From positions 186,001-250,000 of the forward strand of contig JAIYBT010000010.1 in NCBI GenBank assembly GCA_027488395.1: a stretch of 64,000 nt of DNA, in the 5' to 3' direction. This DNA is from Methylophilaceae bacterium (GTDB taxonomy: Bacteria; Pseudomonadota; Gammaproteobacteria; Burkholderiales; Methylophilaceae). A program made the position numbers and the translations under genes. The first letter of the stretch is position 1. Each line of letters starts with the position of its first letter. The notes under the pieces are model-generated. The model made no database searches, had not been told where the DNA came from, and saw only the letters and a list, made by a program, of their open reading frames with translations. This document shows, piece by piece, positions 54,907 through 63,211 of this stretch.

Positions 54907-55665
54907 TTAAGGGATCCAAATCAGACTGGCCATGCGTCCAGTGTTGCCATCTCGACGATAGCTATAAAAAGTGTCTTGGTCAGTATAGGTACAATATTCG
55001 CCGCCAGTGACCTGGGTGATCCCTAAACGCTGTAAACGTTGCCGCGCAATCAGATATAAATTAGCCAGCCACTTATCCTTCATGGGATCAAAAGCATCGC
55101 TTGCAATCGCGTGTTGCGCGATAAATTGCGCGCGGACTTCATTGCCAACCTCAAACGCCTGTGGCCCGATTGCAGGGCCTAACCAAGCCATGAGGTGAGA
55201 TGCGGGCAGCTGACTGGCTGCAGTCATGGCAACGACTGTTTGCTCTACCACACCAGCACACAAACTGCGCCACCCTGCATGAATAGCCGCCACTACGGTC
55301 CCTGCAGCGTCGCACATTAAAATAGGCAAACAATCCGCGGTCATCGTCACACACACCACCCCGCGTTGGGTGGTAAAACTGGCATCCGCATCTTGCAAGC
55401 CCTTTGCAGTTGCGGCATCGATCACACGCACGCCATGCACTTGATTCAGCCAGACAGGCTCACTTGGCAAAGCATGCATTAAACATCGACGGTTGTGCGC
55501 TACCGCTGATTCATCATCTTGCACATGGTATGCAAGGTTTAAGCTGGCATACAGCCCGGTGCTGCTGCCGCCGATACGGGTAGTTTGGCGCGCTTGTACC
55601 GGCGTCGGCAAGGCCCAATGCGGTATGATCAGCGGTGGTGATTCGGGTTGTAACGGGTGTTGCAT
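54907..55665 (-). CDS. pgeF: Peptidoglycan editing factor PgeF (YfiH/laccase-domain family)
   Basis: This 252-residue protein shows the family motifs NQVHGVRVID, MTADCLPILMCD and AAIHAGWRSLCAGV, giving the His/Cys/His metal triad, with PAIGPQAFEVG near the middle. YfiH proteins were described as polyphenol oxidases and later as enzymes removing misplaced serine from peptidoglycan precursors; some have purine nucleoside phosphorylase activity. It lies between rluD and the HAD gene, the common rluD-pgeF order. Confidence 0.9.
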   Translation of the reverse strand: MQHPLQPESPPLIIPHWALPTPVQARQTTRIGGSSTGLYASLNLAYHVQDDESAVAHNRRCLMHALPSEPVWLNQVHGVRVIDAATAKGLQDADASFTTQRGVVCVTMTADCLPILMCDAAGTVVAAIHAGWRSLCAGVVEQTVVAMTAASQLPASHLMAWLGPAIGPQAFEVGNEVRAQFIAQHAIASDAFDPMKDKWLANLYLIARQRLQRLGITQVTGGEYCTYTDQDTFYSYRRDGNTGRMASLIWIP

Positions 55666-55692
55666 AGCGATATTGTGTATTCATCCAGGCAA

Positions 55693-56829
55693 TTAGGCGT
55701 CTTCATCTGTCTCAGCAATGGCTTCGTCGTCATCCGCTAACAAAGCCTCCTCATCCCAAGCGTCATCTTCCAAATCATCGTCCCAATCTTCGTCGTCGTC
55801 GCCGATAAATAAACCATCTTCATCCACATTAAAATCGACAGGTGCAAACGGTTCATCGGGAGCAGGTACGGCGCGCATGGCCTCTAACAAGCCACGCATA
55901 TCCTCGGCAAGTTCAATTTGCCACTCCATCGGCGCTTGGGTCACGGGATGAATTAACCCTAGCTTGATCGCATGTAACGCTTGCCGATCAAACTGGCCAA
56001 TGGCTTCACGCAATTCGGGCGACATCATTTTATGCGGAATGATGTTACCAATGCCATACATTGGATCACCGACCATCGGCGCTTTTAAATACTGCAAATG
56101 CACCCGAATTTGATGGGTACGTCCGGTTTCTAGCTGGCAGCGTAGATAGGTATTCGTCCCAAATCGCTCGAGCACTTGATAATGCGTCACCGCAGCTTTG
56201 CCTTTGCGGACCACGGCCATTTTGGTGCGATGGTGCGGGTGACGACCTATCGGTTGCTCTACCTTGCCATTGCGCCATAACTGACCCCAGACAATCGCAC
56301 GGTATTCACGCTTCACCGTTCGCGCTTGCAATTGACGCACCAAGCTGGTTTGCGCTTCCAGTGTTTTGGCGACCACCAATAAGCCACTGGTATCTTTATC
56401 CAATCGATGCACTATCCCAGCGCGTGGTACCTCTTTTAATTGCGGCCAACGAAATAATAAGCCATTGAGTAAGGTGCCCTGCCAGTTACCTGCGGCAGGA
56501 TGTACCACTAAGCCAGCGGGCTTATTAATAACGATTAACGCGTCGTCCTCATATACCACATCAAGCGGAATCTCCTCGGCAGAGAACGCATGCGCTTGCG
56601 CATTGACGGGCGGCTCAACCGCGACTTTCTCACCGCCCCAAACTTTGGTTTTGGCGGTGGGTTGTTTGCCATCGAGCAGGACTAAGCCCTCTTTAATCCA
56701 AGCTTGTAGACGACTCCGAGAGTGATCGGGCAACATCTGTTGCAGGGCCAAATCAAACCGCTGACCGCCTAAATGGGTGGGTACAACCAGCTCTAAGCTT
56801 GCGCTTTCTTTCATATTTTTAAACAGCAT
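55693..56829 (-). CDS. rluD: 23S rRNA pseudouridine synthase RluD with acidic C-terminal tail
   Basis: This 378-residue protein has an N-terminal S4 domain (GGQRFDLALQQMLPDHSRSRLQ) and a RluA-family catalytic domain with HRLDKDTSGLLVVAKT (catalytic Asp) and RCQLETGRTHQIRVHL. It modifies U1911, U1915 and U1917 of 23S rRNA. The last ~50 residues are an acidic extension (for example GDDDEDWDDDLEDDAWDEE), absent from the E. coli protein. The start is ATG 56829 or ATG 56814 (MKESAS). It is divergent from bamD, with its start region overlapping the bamD promoter. Confidence 0.93.
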   Translation of the reverse strand: MLFKNMKESASLELVVPTHLGGQRFDLALQQMLPDHSRSRLQAWIKEGLVLLDGKQPTAKTKVWGGEKVAVEPPVNAQAHAFSAEEIPLDVVYEDDALIVINKPAGLVVHPAAGNWQGTLLNGLLFRWPQLKEVPRAGIVHRLDKDTSGLLVVAKTLEAQTSLVRQLQARTVKREYRAIVWGQLWRNGKVEQPIGRHPHHRTKMAVVRKGKAAVTHYQVLERFGTNTYLRCQLETGRTHQIRVHLQYLKAPMVGDPMYGIGNIIPHKMMSPELREAIGQFDRQALHAIKLGLIHPVTQAPMEWQIELAEDMRGLLEAMRAVPAPDEPFAPVDFNVDEDGLFIGDDDEDWDDDLEDDAWDEEALLADDDEAIAETDEDA

Positions 56830-56833
56830 CAGT

Positions 56834-56839
56834 TATAAT
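56834..56839 (+). promoter_or_regulatory. -10 box for bamD
   Basis: TATAAT lies 37 nt upstream of the bamD ATG in the 47-nt divergent gap with rluD. No good -35 is visible at the right distance (TCATAT at 56811), so the assignment is tentative. Confidence 0.4.
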
Positions 56840-56876
56840 GAGCTGTGTTTCCTTAACAAAATGACTGTGTTACTAC

Positions 56877-57710
56877 ATGCTTCGCATTTTACCGCTTAAC
56901 CGCTTGTTCACGCGTGCTTTTATTTTAATTGCAACTTTAACGCTGTCTGCGTGCGCCATTTTTGGCAGCCCCACCCCTTTAGATGAAACCAAGGGCTGGA
57001 GTGAGCAAAAGCTGTACGCCGTGGCACAAGAAAAAATGCAAGACAAAAACTATGACAAGGCCATCGATTATTTTCAGAAGTTAGAAACACGTTACCCACA
57101 TGGCGCCTATGCCACGCAAGCGCAATTAGAAATCGGCTTTGCCTATTACAAAAAAACCGAACCTGTGTTGTGTATTTCTACCATGGATCGTTTTATTAAA
57201 ATTCATCCTAATCACCCCAACTTAGATTACGCCTACTATTTAAAAGGGTTGGCAAGTTTTAACGAGCGTGGCTTGATGGAAAAATACACAGGCCAACAAA
57301 TCAATGATCGCGATCCCAAAACATTACGCATCTCATTTAATACCTTCAAAGAACTGACCGAACGTTTTCCCAATAGCCGATACTTTAAAGATGCGAGTCA
57401 GCGCATGATTTATCTGGTAAACACCCTCGCCTCGCATGAAATGCACGTTGCGCGTTATTACATGCAACGTAAAGCGTATGTCGCAGCGTTGAATCGTGCG
57501 CGTTACGTGATTGAAACCTATCCTAACTCTACCGCCATTGAGGATGCACTTGTCACGACTATTAGCGCTTATGACGCCATGGATTTGAACGATTTGAAAG
57601 CGGATACCTTAAGGGTTTTAAAGACCAACTATCCAGAAAACCCTATGATTACTGGCAAAATCAATGAAGATGAAAAAATTTGGTGGAAATTTTGGGAAAG
57701 CTTGTATTAA
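56877..57710 (+). CDS. bamD: Outer-membrane assembly lipoprotein BamD
   Basis: This 277-residue protein has a lipoprotein signal with lipobox LSAC (Cys about residue 26) and then tetratricopeptide helices (KNYDKAIDYFQKLETRYPHG, YATQAQLEIGFAYYK, FPNSRYFKDASQRMIYLVN). BamD is an essential partner of BamA in inserting beta-barrel proteins such as the OmpA and DUF2490 proteins of this window. Divergence from rluD is conserved in Proteobacteria. Confidence 0.95.
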   Translation: MLRILPLNRLFTRAFILIATLTLSACAIFGSPTPLDETKGWSEQKLYAVAQEKMQDKNYDKAIDYFQKLETRYPHGAYATQAQLEIGFAYYKKTEPVLCISTMDRFIKIHPNHPNLDYAYYLKGLASFNERGLMEKYTGQQINDRDPKTLRISFNTFKELTERFPNSRYFKDASQRMIYLVNTLASHEMHVARYYMQRKAYVAALNRARYVIETYPNSTAIEDALVTTISAYDAMDLNDLKADTLRVLKTNYPENPMITGKINEDEKIWWKFWESLY

Positions 57711-57744
57711 GTTGGCCTAATCTGTACAAACGCTTAAAAATAAT

Positions 57745-57773
57745 AATCGCCAGTGACTCTGGCGATTTTTTTT
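57745..57773 (+). terminator. Intrinsic terminator of bamD
   Basis: A perfect 9-bp stem AATCGCCAG/CTGGCGATT with loop TGACT is followed by eight T residues, 35 nt after the stop codon. Confidence 0.85.
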
Positions 57774-57800
57774 ACAAATAGAATTGGATGCATCGTTGTT

Positions 57801-58136
57801 TTAAGCATGCCCTGAAGTTACTTTCAAGCCAATCAGGGCGATCATCAATAACACTAAAAAGAATACACGCCATGGCGTGATGGGGTCGCCCAAATATGCC
57901 ATGCCAATGATTGCCACTCCCACCCCACCAATGCCAGTCCACACAGCGTAGGCCGTGCCTATTGGCAACACCTTAGCCGCTTGCTCTAAACAGCCAAAGC
58001 TTAAAATCACACAGACATAAAATGCAATGCTCCAAGGAATATGTTTGTGCCCATCCATCAGCTTAATCGAAGTCGCAAAACCAATTTCAAATACACCAGC
58101 AAGCAATAAATAAAGCCAAGCAGTTTGTACATTCAT
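57801..58136 (-). CDS. sugE: SMR-family exporter, SugE/Gdx type (guanidinium exporter-like)
   Basis: This 111-residue protein has four membrane helices and the SMR Glu in helix 1 (LLLAGVFEIGFATSIKL). KVLPIGTAYAVWTGIGGVGVA and the GDPITPWRVFFL segment mark the SugE/Gdx subgroup, whose members export guanidinium, rather than EmrE. No guanidine riboswitch motif is apparent upstream. The 351 nt between its start and the small ORF at 58488 hold nothing that I can support. Confidence 0.88.
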   Translation of the reverse strand: MNVQTAWLYLLLAGVFEIGFATSIKLMDGHKHIPWSIAFYVCVILSFGCLEQAAKVLPIGTAYAVWTGIGGVGVAIIGMAYLGDPITPWRVFFLVLLMIALIGLKVTSGHA

Positions 58137-58487
58137 CGTTAAATCACACGTCCATCCATCAAAACCAAATCATAGCCTGTTATGGTTGGCTTCAACAACC
58201 AACACTGACCAATCGCCGATGTGGTCAGGACAAGCGCTTGAGCAATTTGGGCTGCCAATGAATAGCTATGGCGGTTGGCTATTGAGTCAAAGAAATACCC
58301 AATAAAATGCTTCCTGTTTGATTCATACATGATCATTTATTCTTGCTAATATCAATTAGCTGATATAAGCAAACGAAAATGAAACATGGCTTCACGCGGT
58401 CATTAAGTAATTCAAATGACGGTCGTTATTGTCAATAGGTGTATGTTTAACATCGACAACAAGACGCGTAAAAAGGAAACTTAAGCC

Positions 58488-58577
58488 ATGGATTATGTGA
58501 TGAAAACCTCAGTTGCAATTGCAATGATTTGTTGTTTGGATGGTGTGCTGGTCTCTACTTTTTTAAAACTATTTTAG
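58488..58577 (+). CDS. Possible 29-residue membrane microprotein
   Basis: ATG 58488 is preceded by AAAAAGGAAAC (AAGGA at 58473-58477). The 29-residue product (MDYVMKTSVAIAMICCLDGV plus nine residues) is hydrophobic enough for one membrane helix and ends at TAG 58575-58577. The frame stays open for 46 more sense codons after the TAG, to TAA at 58716-58718. It may be a microprotein, an amber-interrupted 76-codon gene remnant, or chance. Confidence 0.3.
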   Translation: MDYVMKTSVAIAMICCLDGVLVSTFLKLF

Positions 58578-58732
58578 AGCTCAAAATCCAGACCATTGCA
58601 AGTAGATGATGGTGACATCATTCACATTACCATCGGCATGTCATACACAGGCATTTTCGTAGCCGCTCAGTCAATCCATCAAGACAACCCAGAAACATGG
58701 GTCGTTGTATCAAGATAAACACTGGGGTAAGT

Positions 58733-61267
58733 ATGAAAATGACTGTTGCCAAAAAAATGGGTTGGATGACGCTATTGGCCATCATCGGGATTGTCAGTTT
58801 ATTGGGCAGCACCCAATACGAAATTGAAAAAGTCTATCAAAGCACCAACTATGTAAATACCAATATCACGCCCAGCATTGGGCTGATTGGTCATCTTCAA
58901 CTTAAATTCAACACACTACGCATTCGATTAGCGAACCATGTTATCACCGATGATCCTGCCAAAATGCAGGAAATCGAAACTGCCATACGTGGCCTGCAAC
59001 AAGAACTCAACGAAGCAATCAGCCAATATCCGCGCTACATTACTGATGACGAAGATCGCAGCATGCTGACCCAAGATCAAGCGGGCTTACAAGCGTACTA
59101 CGACAAAATGGAGGTGATTTTAAACGCCTCGCGAGCAAACCAAAAAGTCTCCGCAAAACAGCTGTATATTGCAATTAGAGCCACCGCTGATATTGCCAAT
59201 ACGGCTATTACGCAACACATTCAGAAGAAAACCAAACTTGGCGACCAAGCGGCCCTCGATGCAGCCACGATTAAACAACAATCCATCTATCGTTCTGTTG
59301 GCTTGGGATTATTAATCTGCATGGTGGTGGGATGTTTTGCTTATTTCACCACCCGCAAATTGGTACAGCAATTAGGTGGTGAGCCAGACCAAGCAGTGGC
59401 GATTGCCAATAGTATTGCACGCGGCGATTTAGATACCCGCATTGATATCAACAACAAAGATCCGGACAGCTTAATGGCGGCAATGCACCACATGCAACAA
59501 ACGCTCAAATCCGTCATCGGCGAACAAATTCGGGTCGCTGACGCCAATCAACAAGGCGATATCGATGCCCACATTGATACCACACAATTTTCTGGCAGCT
59601 ATCAAACCATGGCCAATAATATCAATATGATGGCGAATAATCAGGCGCAAGTCATGCGTAAAGTCGTGGTGTGTATTGATCAATTTTCACGTGGCAACTT
59701 TGATGCTCCCCTAGAAACATTTTCAGGTAAACGCGCCTTTATCAATGTGGGCATTGAACGTTTACGCAATAACGTAAAAACATTCATCGCCGAAATGCAA
59801 TTAATGTCCGAGCAGCATGATATTGGCAATATCGATCAAAAAATCAACACATCACAATTTGAAGGCGCTTATTTGCAAATGGCAGAAGGCGTCAACCAGA
59901 TGGTGTTTGAACACCTCCGCGCGAATCAGCAAGCCATTCAAGTGGTACAGGCGTTTGGACAAGGCGATCTCGATCAGCCATTAGCTCGCTTTGCCGGTCA
60001 AAAAGCCTTTGTCAACGAAGCGATCGAACAAGTACGTGACAATTTAAAACGCTTGATTGTGAGCATGAATGAAATGAGTCAACGCCATGATGCTGGTGAC
60101 ATAGAGGCACGTATGCAAACGGATACTTTTGCAGGCGCTTATCAACAAATGGCGGCTGGAGTCAATGCCATGGTCCAAGGCCATATTGATCTCAACCGTA
60201 AAGCCATCGCGGTCGTACAAGCCTTTGGTGAAGGGCAATTTAATCAACCATTAGAAGCGTTTCCTGGCAAAAAAGCCTTTATTAACCAAGCCATCGAAAC
60301 TGTGCGCACCAATTTAAGAGCACTGAGCCAAGATGCCACCATGCTGGCAGATGCCGCACGTCAGGGGGAGGTCACTTTCCGCGTCGATGCACAACGACAC
60401 AAAGGCGAATTCCGCACCATCATTCAGGGTGTTAATCAAACTTTGGACATGATTGTTGAGCCAATCAAAGCCGTCAAAGAAGCCTCAGAAACCATCCGCA
60501 CCGCAATCAACGAGATTGCAGCGGGCAATCAAAATCTGTCAGAACGCACCGAGCAGCAAGCCAACACATTGGCACAAACCTCATCCAACATGGCTGATTT
60601 AGCGCACACTGTTGCGCAAAATGCGGATAACGCCAAACAAGCGAATGCGCTTGCCATTCGTGCTTCGGATGTGGCGATTCGCGGTGGCGAGGTGGTAAAC
60701 GATGTGGTGGTCACCATGAGTGCGATTAACCAAAGTGCAAAAAAAATCGAAGATATTATTGCAGTGATTGATGGCATTGCTTTTCAAACCAATATTTTAG
60801 CGCTCAATGCCGCAGTCGAAGCCGCCCGCGCAGGCGAGCAAGGCCGAGGCTTTGCCGTAGTCGCTGGCGAAGTGGGCAACCTGGCGCAGCGCTCATCGCA
60901 TGCTGCCCGCGAAATTAAAGAATTAATTGCAGATTCCGTACAAAAAACCGCTGAGGGCAGTCGCCTGGTGGAAAATGCAGGCGCCACCATGCACGAAGTG
61001 GTGGATTCTGTAAAACATGTTGCCGATATTATCAGTGAGATTTCAAGCGCATCTAGCGAACAAACCAAGGGGATTCATGGCGTCAATCAAGCCGTCAATC
61101 TGATGGATGAAGCGACACAGCAAAATGCAGCCTTGGTAGAACAAGCCGCCGCCGCAGCGCAGTCACTGGTGAATCAAGCAGATCAGCTGTCTGAAGTGAT
61201 CAGCCAGTTTAAATTACAGTCAACCTCAAATACCATGCGCGGCTTACGGACTGGAACAACAGGCTAA
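58733..61267 (+). CDS. Methyl-accepting chemotaxis protein with tandem HAMP-like modules
   Basis: This 844-residue receptor has a membrane helix near residues 9-28, a periplasmic four-helix-type sensor (about 30-185), a second membrane helix ([16 protein letters not shown], about 190-207) and a HAMP domain ([20 protein letters not shown]). A run of ~90-residue modules follows, equivalent positions recurring at 59555, 59825, 60095 and 60365, exactly 270 nt apart. The cytoplasmic signalling domain carries the hairpin tip [20 protein letters not shown]. There is no CheR-binding pentapeptide at the C-terminus (RTGTTG). ATG 58733 is chosen; the frame is open 12 codons upstream. No che genes are adjacent, so this is an orphan receptor. 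Confidence 0.92.
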   Translation: MKMTVAKKMGWMTLLAIIGIVSLLGSTQYEIEKVYQSTNYVNTNITPSIGLIGHLQLKFNTLRIRLANHVITDDPAKMQEIETAIRGLQQELNEAISQYPRYITDDEDRSMLTQDQAGLQAYYDKMEVILNASRANQKVSAKQLYIAIRATADIANTAITQHIQKKTKLGDQAALDAATIKQQSIYRSVGLGLLICMVVGCFAYFTTRKLVQQLGGEPDQAVAIANSIARGDLDTRIDINNKDPDSLMAAMHHMQQTLKSVIGEQIRVADANQQGDIDAHIDTTQFSGSYQTMANNINMMANNQAQVMRKVVVCIDQFSRGNFDAPLETFSGKRAFINVGIERLRNNVKTFIAEMQLMSEQHDIGNIDQKINTSQFEGAYLQMAEGVNQMVFEHLRANQQAIQVVQAFGQGDLDQPLARFAGQKAFVNEAIEQVRDNLKRLIVSMNEMSQRHDAGDIEARMQTDTFAGAYQQMAAGVNAMVQGHIDLNRKAIAVVQAFGEGQFNQPLEAFPGKKAFINQAIETVRTNLRALSQDATMLADAARQGEVTFRVDAQRHKGEFRTIIQGVNQTLDMIVEPIKAVKEASETIRTAINEIAAGNQNLSERTEQQANTLAQTSSNMADLAHTVAQNADNAKQANALAIRASDVAIRGGEVVNDVVVTMSAINQSAKKIEDIIAVIDGIAFQTNILALNAAVEAARAGEQGRGFAVVAGEVGNLAQRSSHAAREIKELIADSVQKTAEGSRLVENAGATMHEVVDSVKHVADIISEISSASSEQTKGIHGVNQAVNLMDEATQQNAALVEQAAAAAQSLVNQADQLSEVISQFKLQSTSNTMRGLRTGTTG

Positions 61268-61306
61268 ACAGCACTGGTCGTTTGCAGCCCTCTGTCAGCC
61301 CAACAG

Positions 61307-61328
61307 CCACTTTCAATGTGAACAGTGG
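61307..61328. repeat. Hairpin with a single bulged C after the chemoreceptor gene
   Basis: CCACT-TTCA pairs with TGAA-(C)-AGTGG around an ATG loop, giving nine base pairs with one unpaired C in one arm. No T tract follows. It lies 40 nt after the chemoreceptor stop and about 95 nt from the DUF2726 stop, between convergent genes, so a transcription-end role is plausible. Confidence 0.4.
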
Positions 61329-61422
61329 AACGGCGTTATGCCATGACGCGCATGGTGTAACCATTGGGTTTGAAGATTCTATGATAGATGCAAACGCCTG
61401 CACAACGCTCACGTTGTCATGT

Positions 61423-61914
61423 TTAATCAGAAGAGACAGGCGCCAGCAAAGAAGCTTGAATCGCAGAAACATCAGGCAACGTTTTTGCATGCCAGCGCAC
61501 CATTTTGATGTTGGCAGCATTTAGAGCCGCCTCTTTTTTAATATCCGACGCTCGTCGATCAGGATGTTGATGCGAAGCATCATCGAGTTCAATCACGGCT
61601 AAAATTGAGGCGTCTTTATGACAAATGACAAAGTCTGCACTCATCCGATGAATACGATTTAACCATGATTGATAGTGGTAGCCTTTTTTAACTCCCAATA
61701 AGCGGGAAAGTTGTACCTGTGCCAACACAATATGATCAGGTAAGGCGTGAATCAAACGAAAATAAAGCACTTGTTCAGGCAAAGAAAGGGGTCTTTTTGC
61801 ATAAAAAGGCCAAGGCTTGCCAATGAATTTCCCCTTTTTTGCTTTTTGGTGCATCCATTCTACAAACATCAACAACAATACAATAATCGCAATTCCCAAC
61901 GCCAACTTATTCAT
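61423..61914 (-). CDS. DUF2726 protein with membrane anchor and nuclease-like fold
   Basis: This 163-residue protein has an N-terminal membrane helix (LALGIAIIVLLLMFVEWM), a basic linker and a DUF2726 domain. The DUF2726 part carries ADFVICHKDASILAVIELDD and DRRASDIKKEAALNAANI; the spaced D...E-x-D pattern fits a PD-(D/E)xK restriction-endonuclease-like core, as proposed for this family. No activity is established that I know of. Start at ATG 61914 (GTG one codon earlier). It converges on the chemoreceptor gene and lies on the strand opposite the integron integrase. Confidence 0.75.
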   Translation of the reverse strand: MNKLALGIAIIVLLLMFVEWMHQKAKKGKFIGKPWPFYAKRPLSLPEQVLYFRLIHALPDHIVLAQVQLSRLLGVKKGYHYQSWLNRIHRMSADFVICHKDASILAVIELDDASHQHPDRRASDIKKEAALNAANIKMVRWHAKTLPDVSAIQASLLAPVSSD

Positions 61915-61917
61915 CAC

Positions 61918-62378
61918 TTACCCTAATCCCTTTTGGTTGAACTTAACTTCACGCTTCACACAATAATTAATACTGGTTAAATATTGTAAGTTAAATCATA
62001 CAACCTTTTTGGAAATTAGGAATGCGGACACTCGCATTAAATCTACTTACCTAAACATTTATTTTAAAAAAGCAGACACAAGCCAATCAATCAACAAGGA
62101 TTGGAGTGTAAATATCTTAAAAAGCTTATCCAAACATTATCCGAAAAATAAGTTAGGACAATGATGGGGCACACAAGCATTTAAACAAAAAGCGCATCCC
62201 CACAACTTGAGCAAATCAGTATCAATACAACGCCATAAATAAAAAGATCCGCCAATGACATTTGGATCAGCGTTTTTGCATAGCAACACAGTGGTGTAAA
62301 CCCTTCCAGACCATTCGTGATAGATTCTTTTTGCATTGCATGCATTCAGAAACTTGAATACCCAAGACTAAGGCAACA
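61918..62378. other. Non-coding interval between two minus-strand accessory genes
   Basis: These 461 nt are AT-rich with no supported gene. Short boxes ACTTAAC (61941-61947) and GTTAAAT (61976-61982 and 61990-61996) have the letter pattern of integron R boxes but lack the paired inner boxes of an attC, so I do not call a site. No terminator is evident. Confidence 0.5.
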
Positions 62379-62747
62379 TTAATCATTATTTTGGCCAATC
62401 CGCCACAGTACCCCAGAGGGATCACTCAAACAAAAATCACGCATGTTCCAAGACTGCGTTTCCATAGGCCAGCGCTTTACCCCATATTTTTCGATCACGC
62501 CGCTATCAGTGACCTGCGCCCACCAGGCATCCACATCGACGACCAATAAATGCATCATGCATTGTTCAGCCATGCCCTCTGCACAATAGTCTTGTAACAA
62601 AAAACTGGCACAACCATGATGAAAATAAGCAACGCCACCGCCCTCTGAGGCTTTGGTAAACCCTAAATCAAGATAAAACTGCTTGGATAATTCAAAATGC
62701 TTTGCGGGTACAAAAGCTTTAATTTCACTGACTTGTAAATTATTCAT
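62379..62747 (-). CDS. Glyoxalase/bleomycin-resistance (VOC) superfamily protein
   Basis: This 122-residue protein has one paired beta-alpha-beta-beta-beta VOC unit: VSEIKAFVPAKHFELSKQFYLDLGF, GVAYFHHGCASFLLQDY, a middle MHLLVVDVDAWWAQV and the closing FCLSDPSGVLWRIGQ. VOC proteins include metal-dependent dioxygenases, glyoxalases and antibiotic-binding proteins; this short form cannot be assigned. It is a single-gene unit on the minus strand, 464 nt upstream of the integron integrase and facing away from it, the orientation expected of a first cassette gene. Confidence 0.8.
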   Translation of the reverse strand: MNNLQVSEIKAFVPAKHFELSKQFYLDLGFTKASEGGGVAYFHHGCASFLLQDYCAEGMAEQCMMHLLVVDVDAWWAQVTDSGVIEKYGVKRWPMETQSWNMRDFCLSDPSGVLWRIGQNND

Positions 62748-63211
62748 GATCTTTATTCATATATTTTTAAAACAACGTTTAATCCGTTGCATCCCATCCA
62801 TCAGAAAACGCATCATTTAACGAAAGCCTCAACGGCAATATGGTTGAAACAATAAAGCTATGTTTTTGCTAAAAGCGCACCGATGCGGCTATTTAAATCA
62901 GCATAAATATGATGTATTGCTCAATTGTGCGACGGGCCAATGCGATTGATTCTCCGATATAAAATGGCACCAAACATGACCATTTTGCGCTCGATATTTG
63001 AGCAAAGCGCACCATGTAAAGGCTTAGGTGGTTTGAAAAGGTGATCAGGCCTCCATACAAACATATGAATATGGCCTCTGTCGATAATTCACCCTTAAAA
63101 CAAATCTAATATTTTATTTGTACTAATGTCTATAAAATTTAAAAAATAATTTATCATCAAAAAATCAATAGTTTTTTATAATTTATTACACCTTAATTAT
63201 TGGATTGCGTC
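62748..63211. other. AT-rich region between VOC gene and integron integrase
   Basis: These 464 nt have no supported gene. The last 110 nt (about 63095-63205) are very AT-rich. In integrons this interval holds the integrase promoter, the cassette promoter and attI. ATTTAAC (62815-62821) matches the RYYYAAC letter pattern, but no validated attI signature is available without comparison. No LexA box is present. Confidence 0.5.

Noticed and set aside
58139-58336. 65-codon minus-strand ORF upstream of sugE
   Set aside because: No ribosome-binding site or recognisable family; it ends directly at the sugE start and looks like a chance open frame.
58137-58340. Guanidine riboswitch upstream of sugE
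   Set aside because: I looked for ykkC class I elements and for the paired ACGR-loop hairpins of class II; neither is present.
61941-61996. ACTTAAC with GTTAAAT as an attC
   Set aside because: The spacing is short (about 42-56 nt), there is no pairing between inner boxes, and the DNA is AT-rich, so such 7-mers are expected by chance.
63060-63211. LexA box controlling intI (and likewise dinB at 7863)
   Set aside because: No CTGT-N8-ACAG in either upstream region; the CTGT at about 63078 has no matching ACAG.
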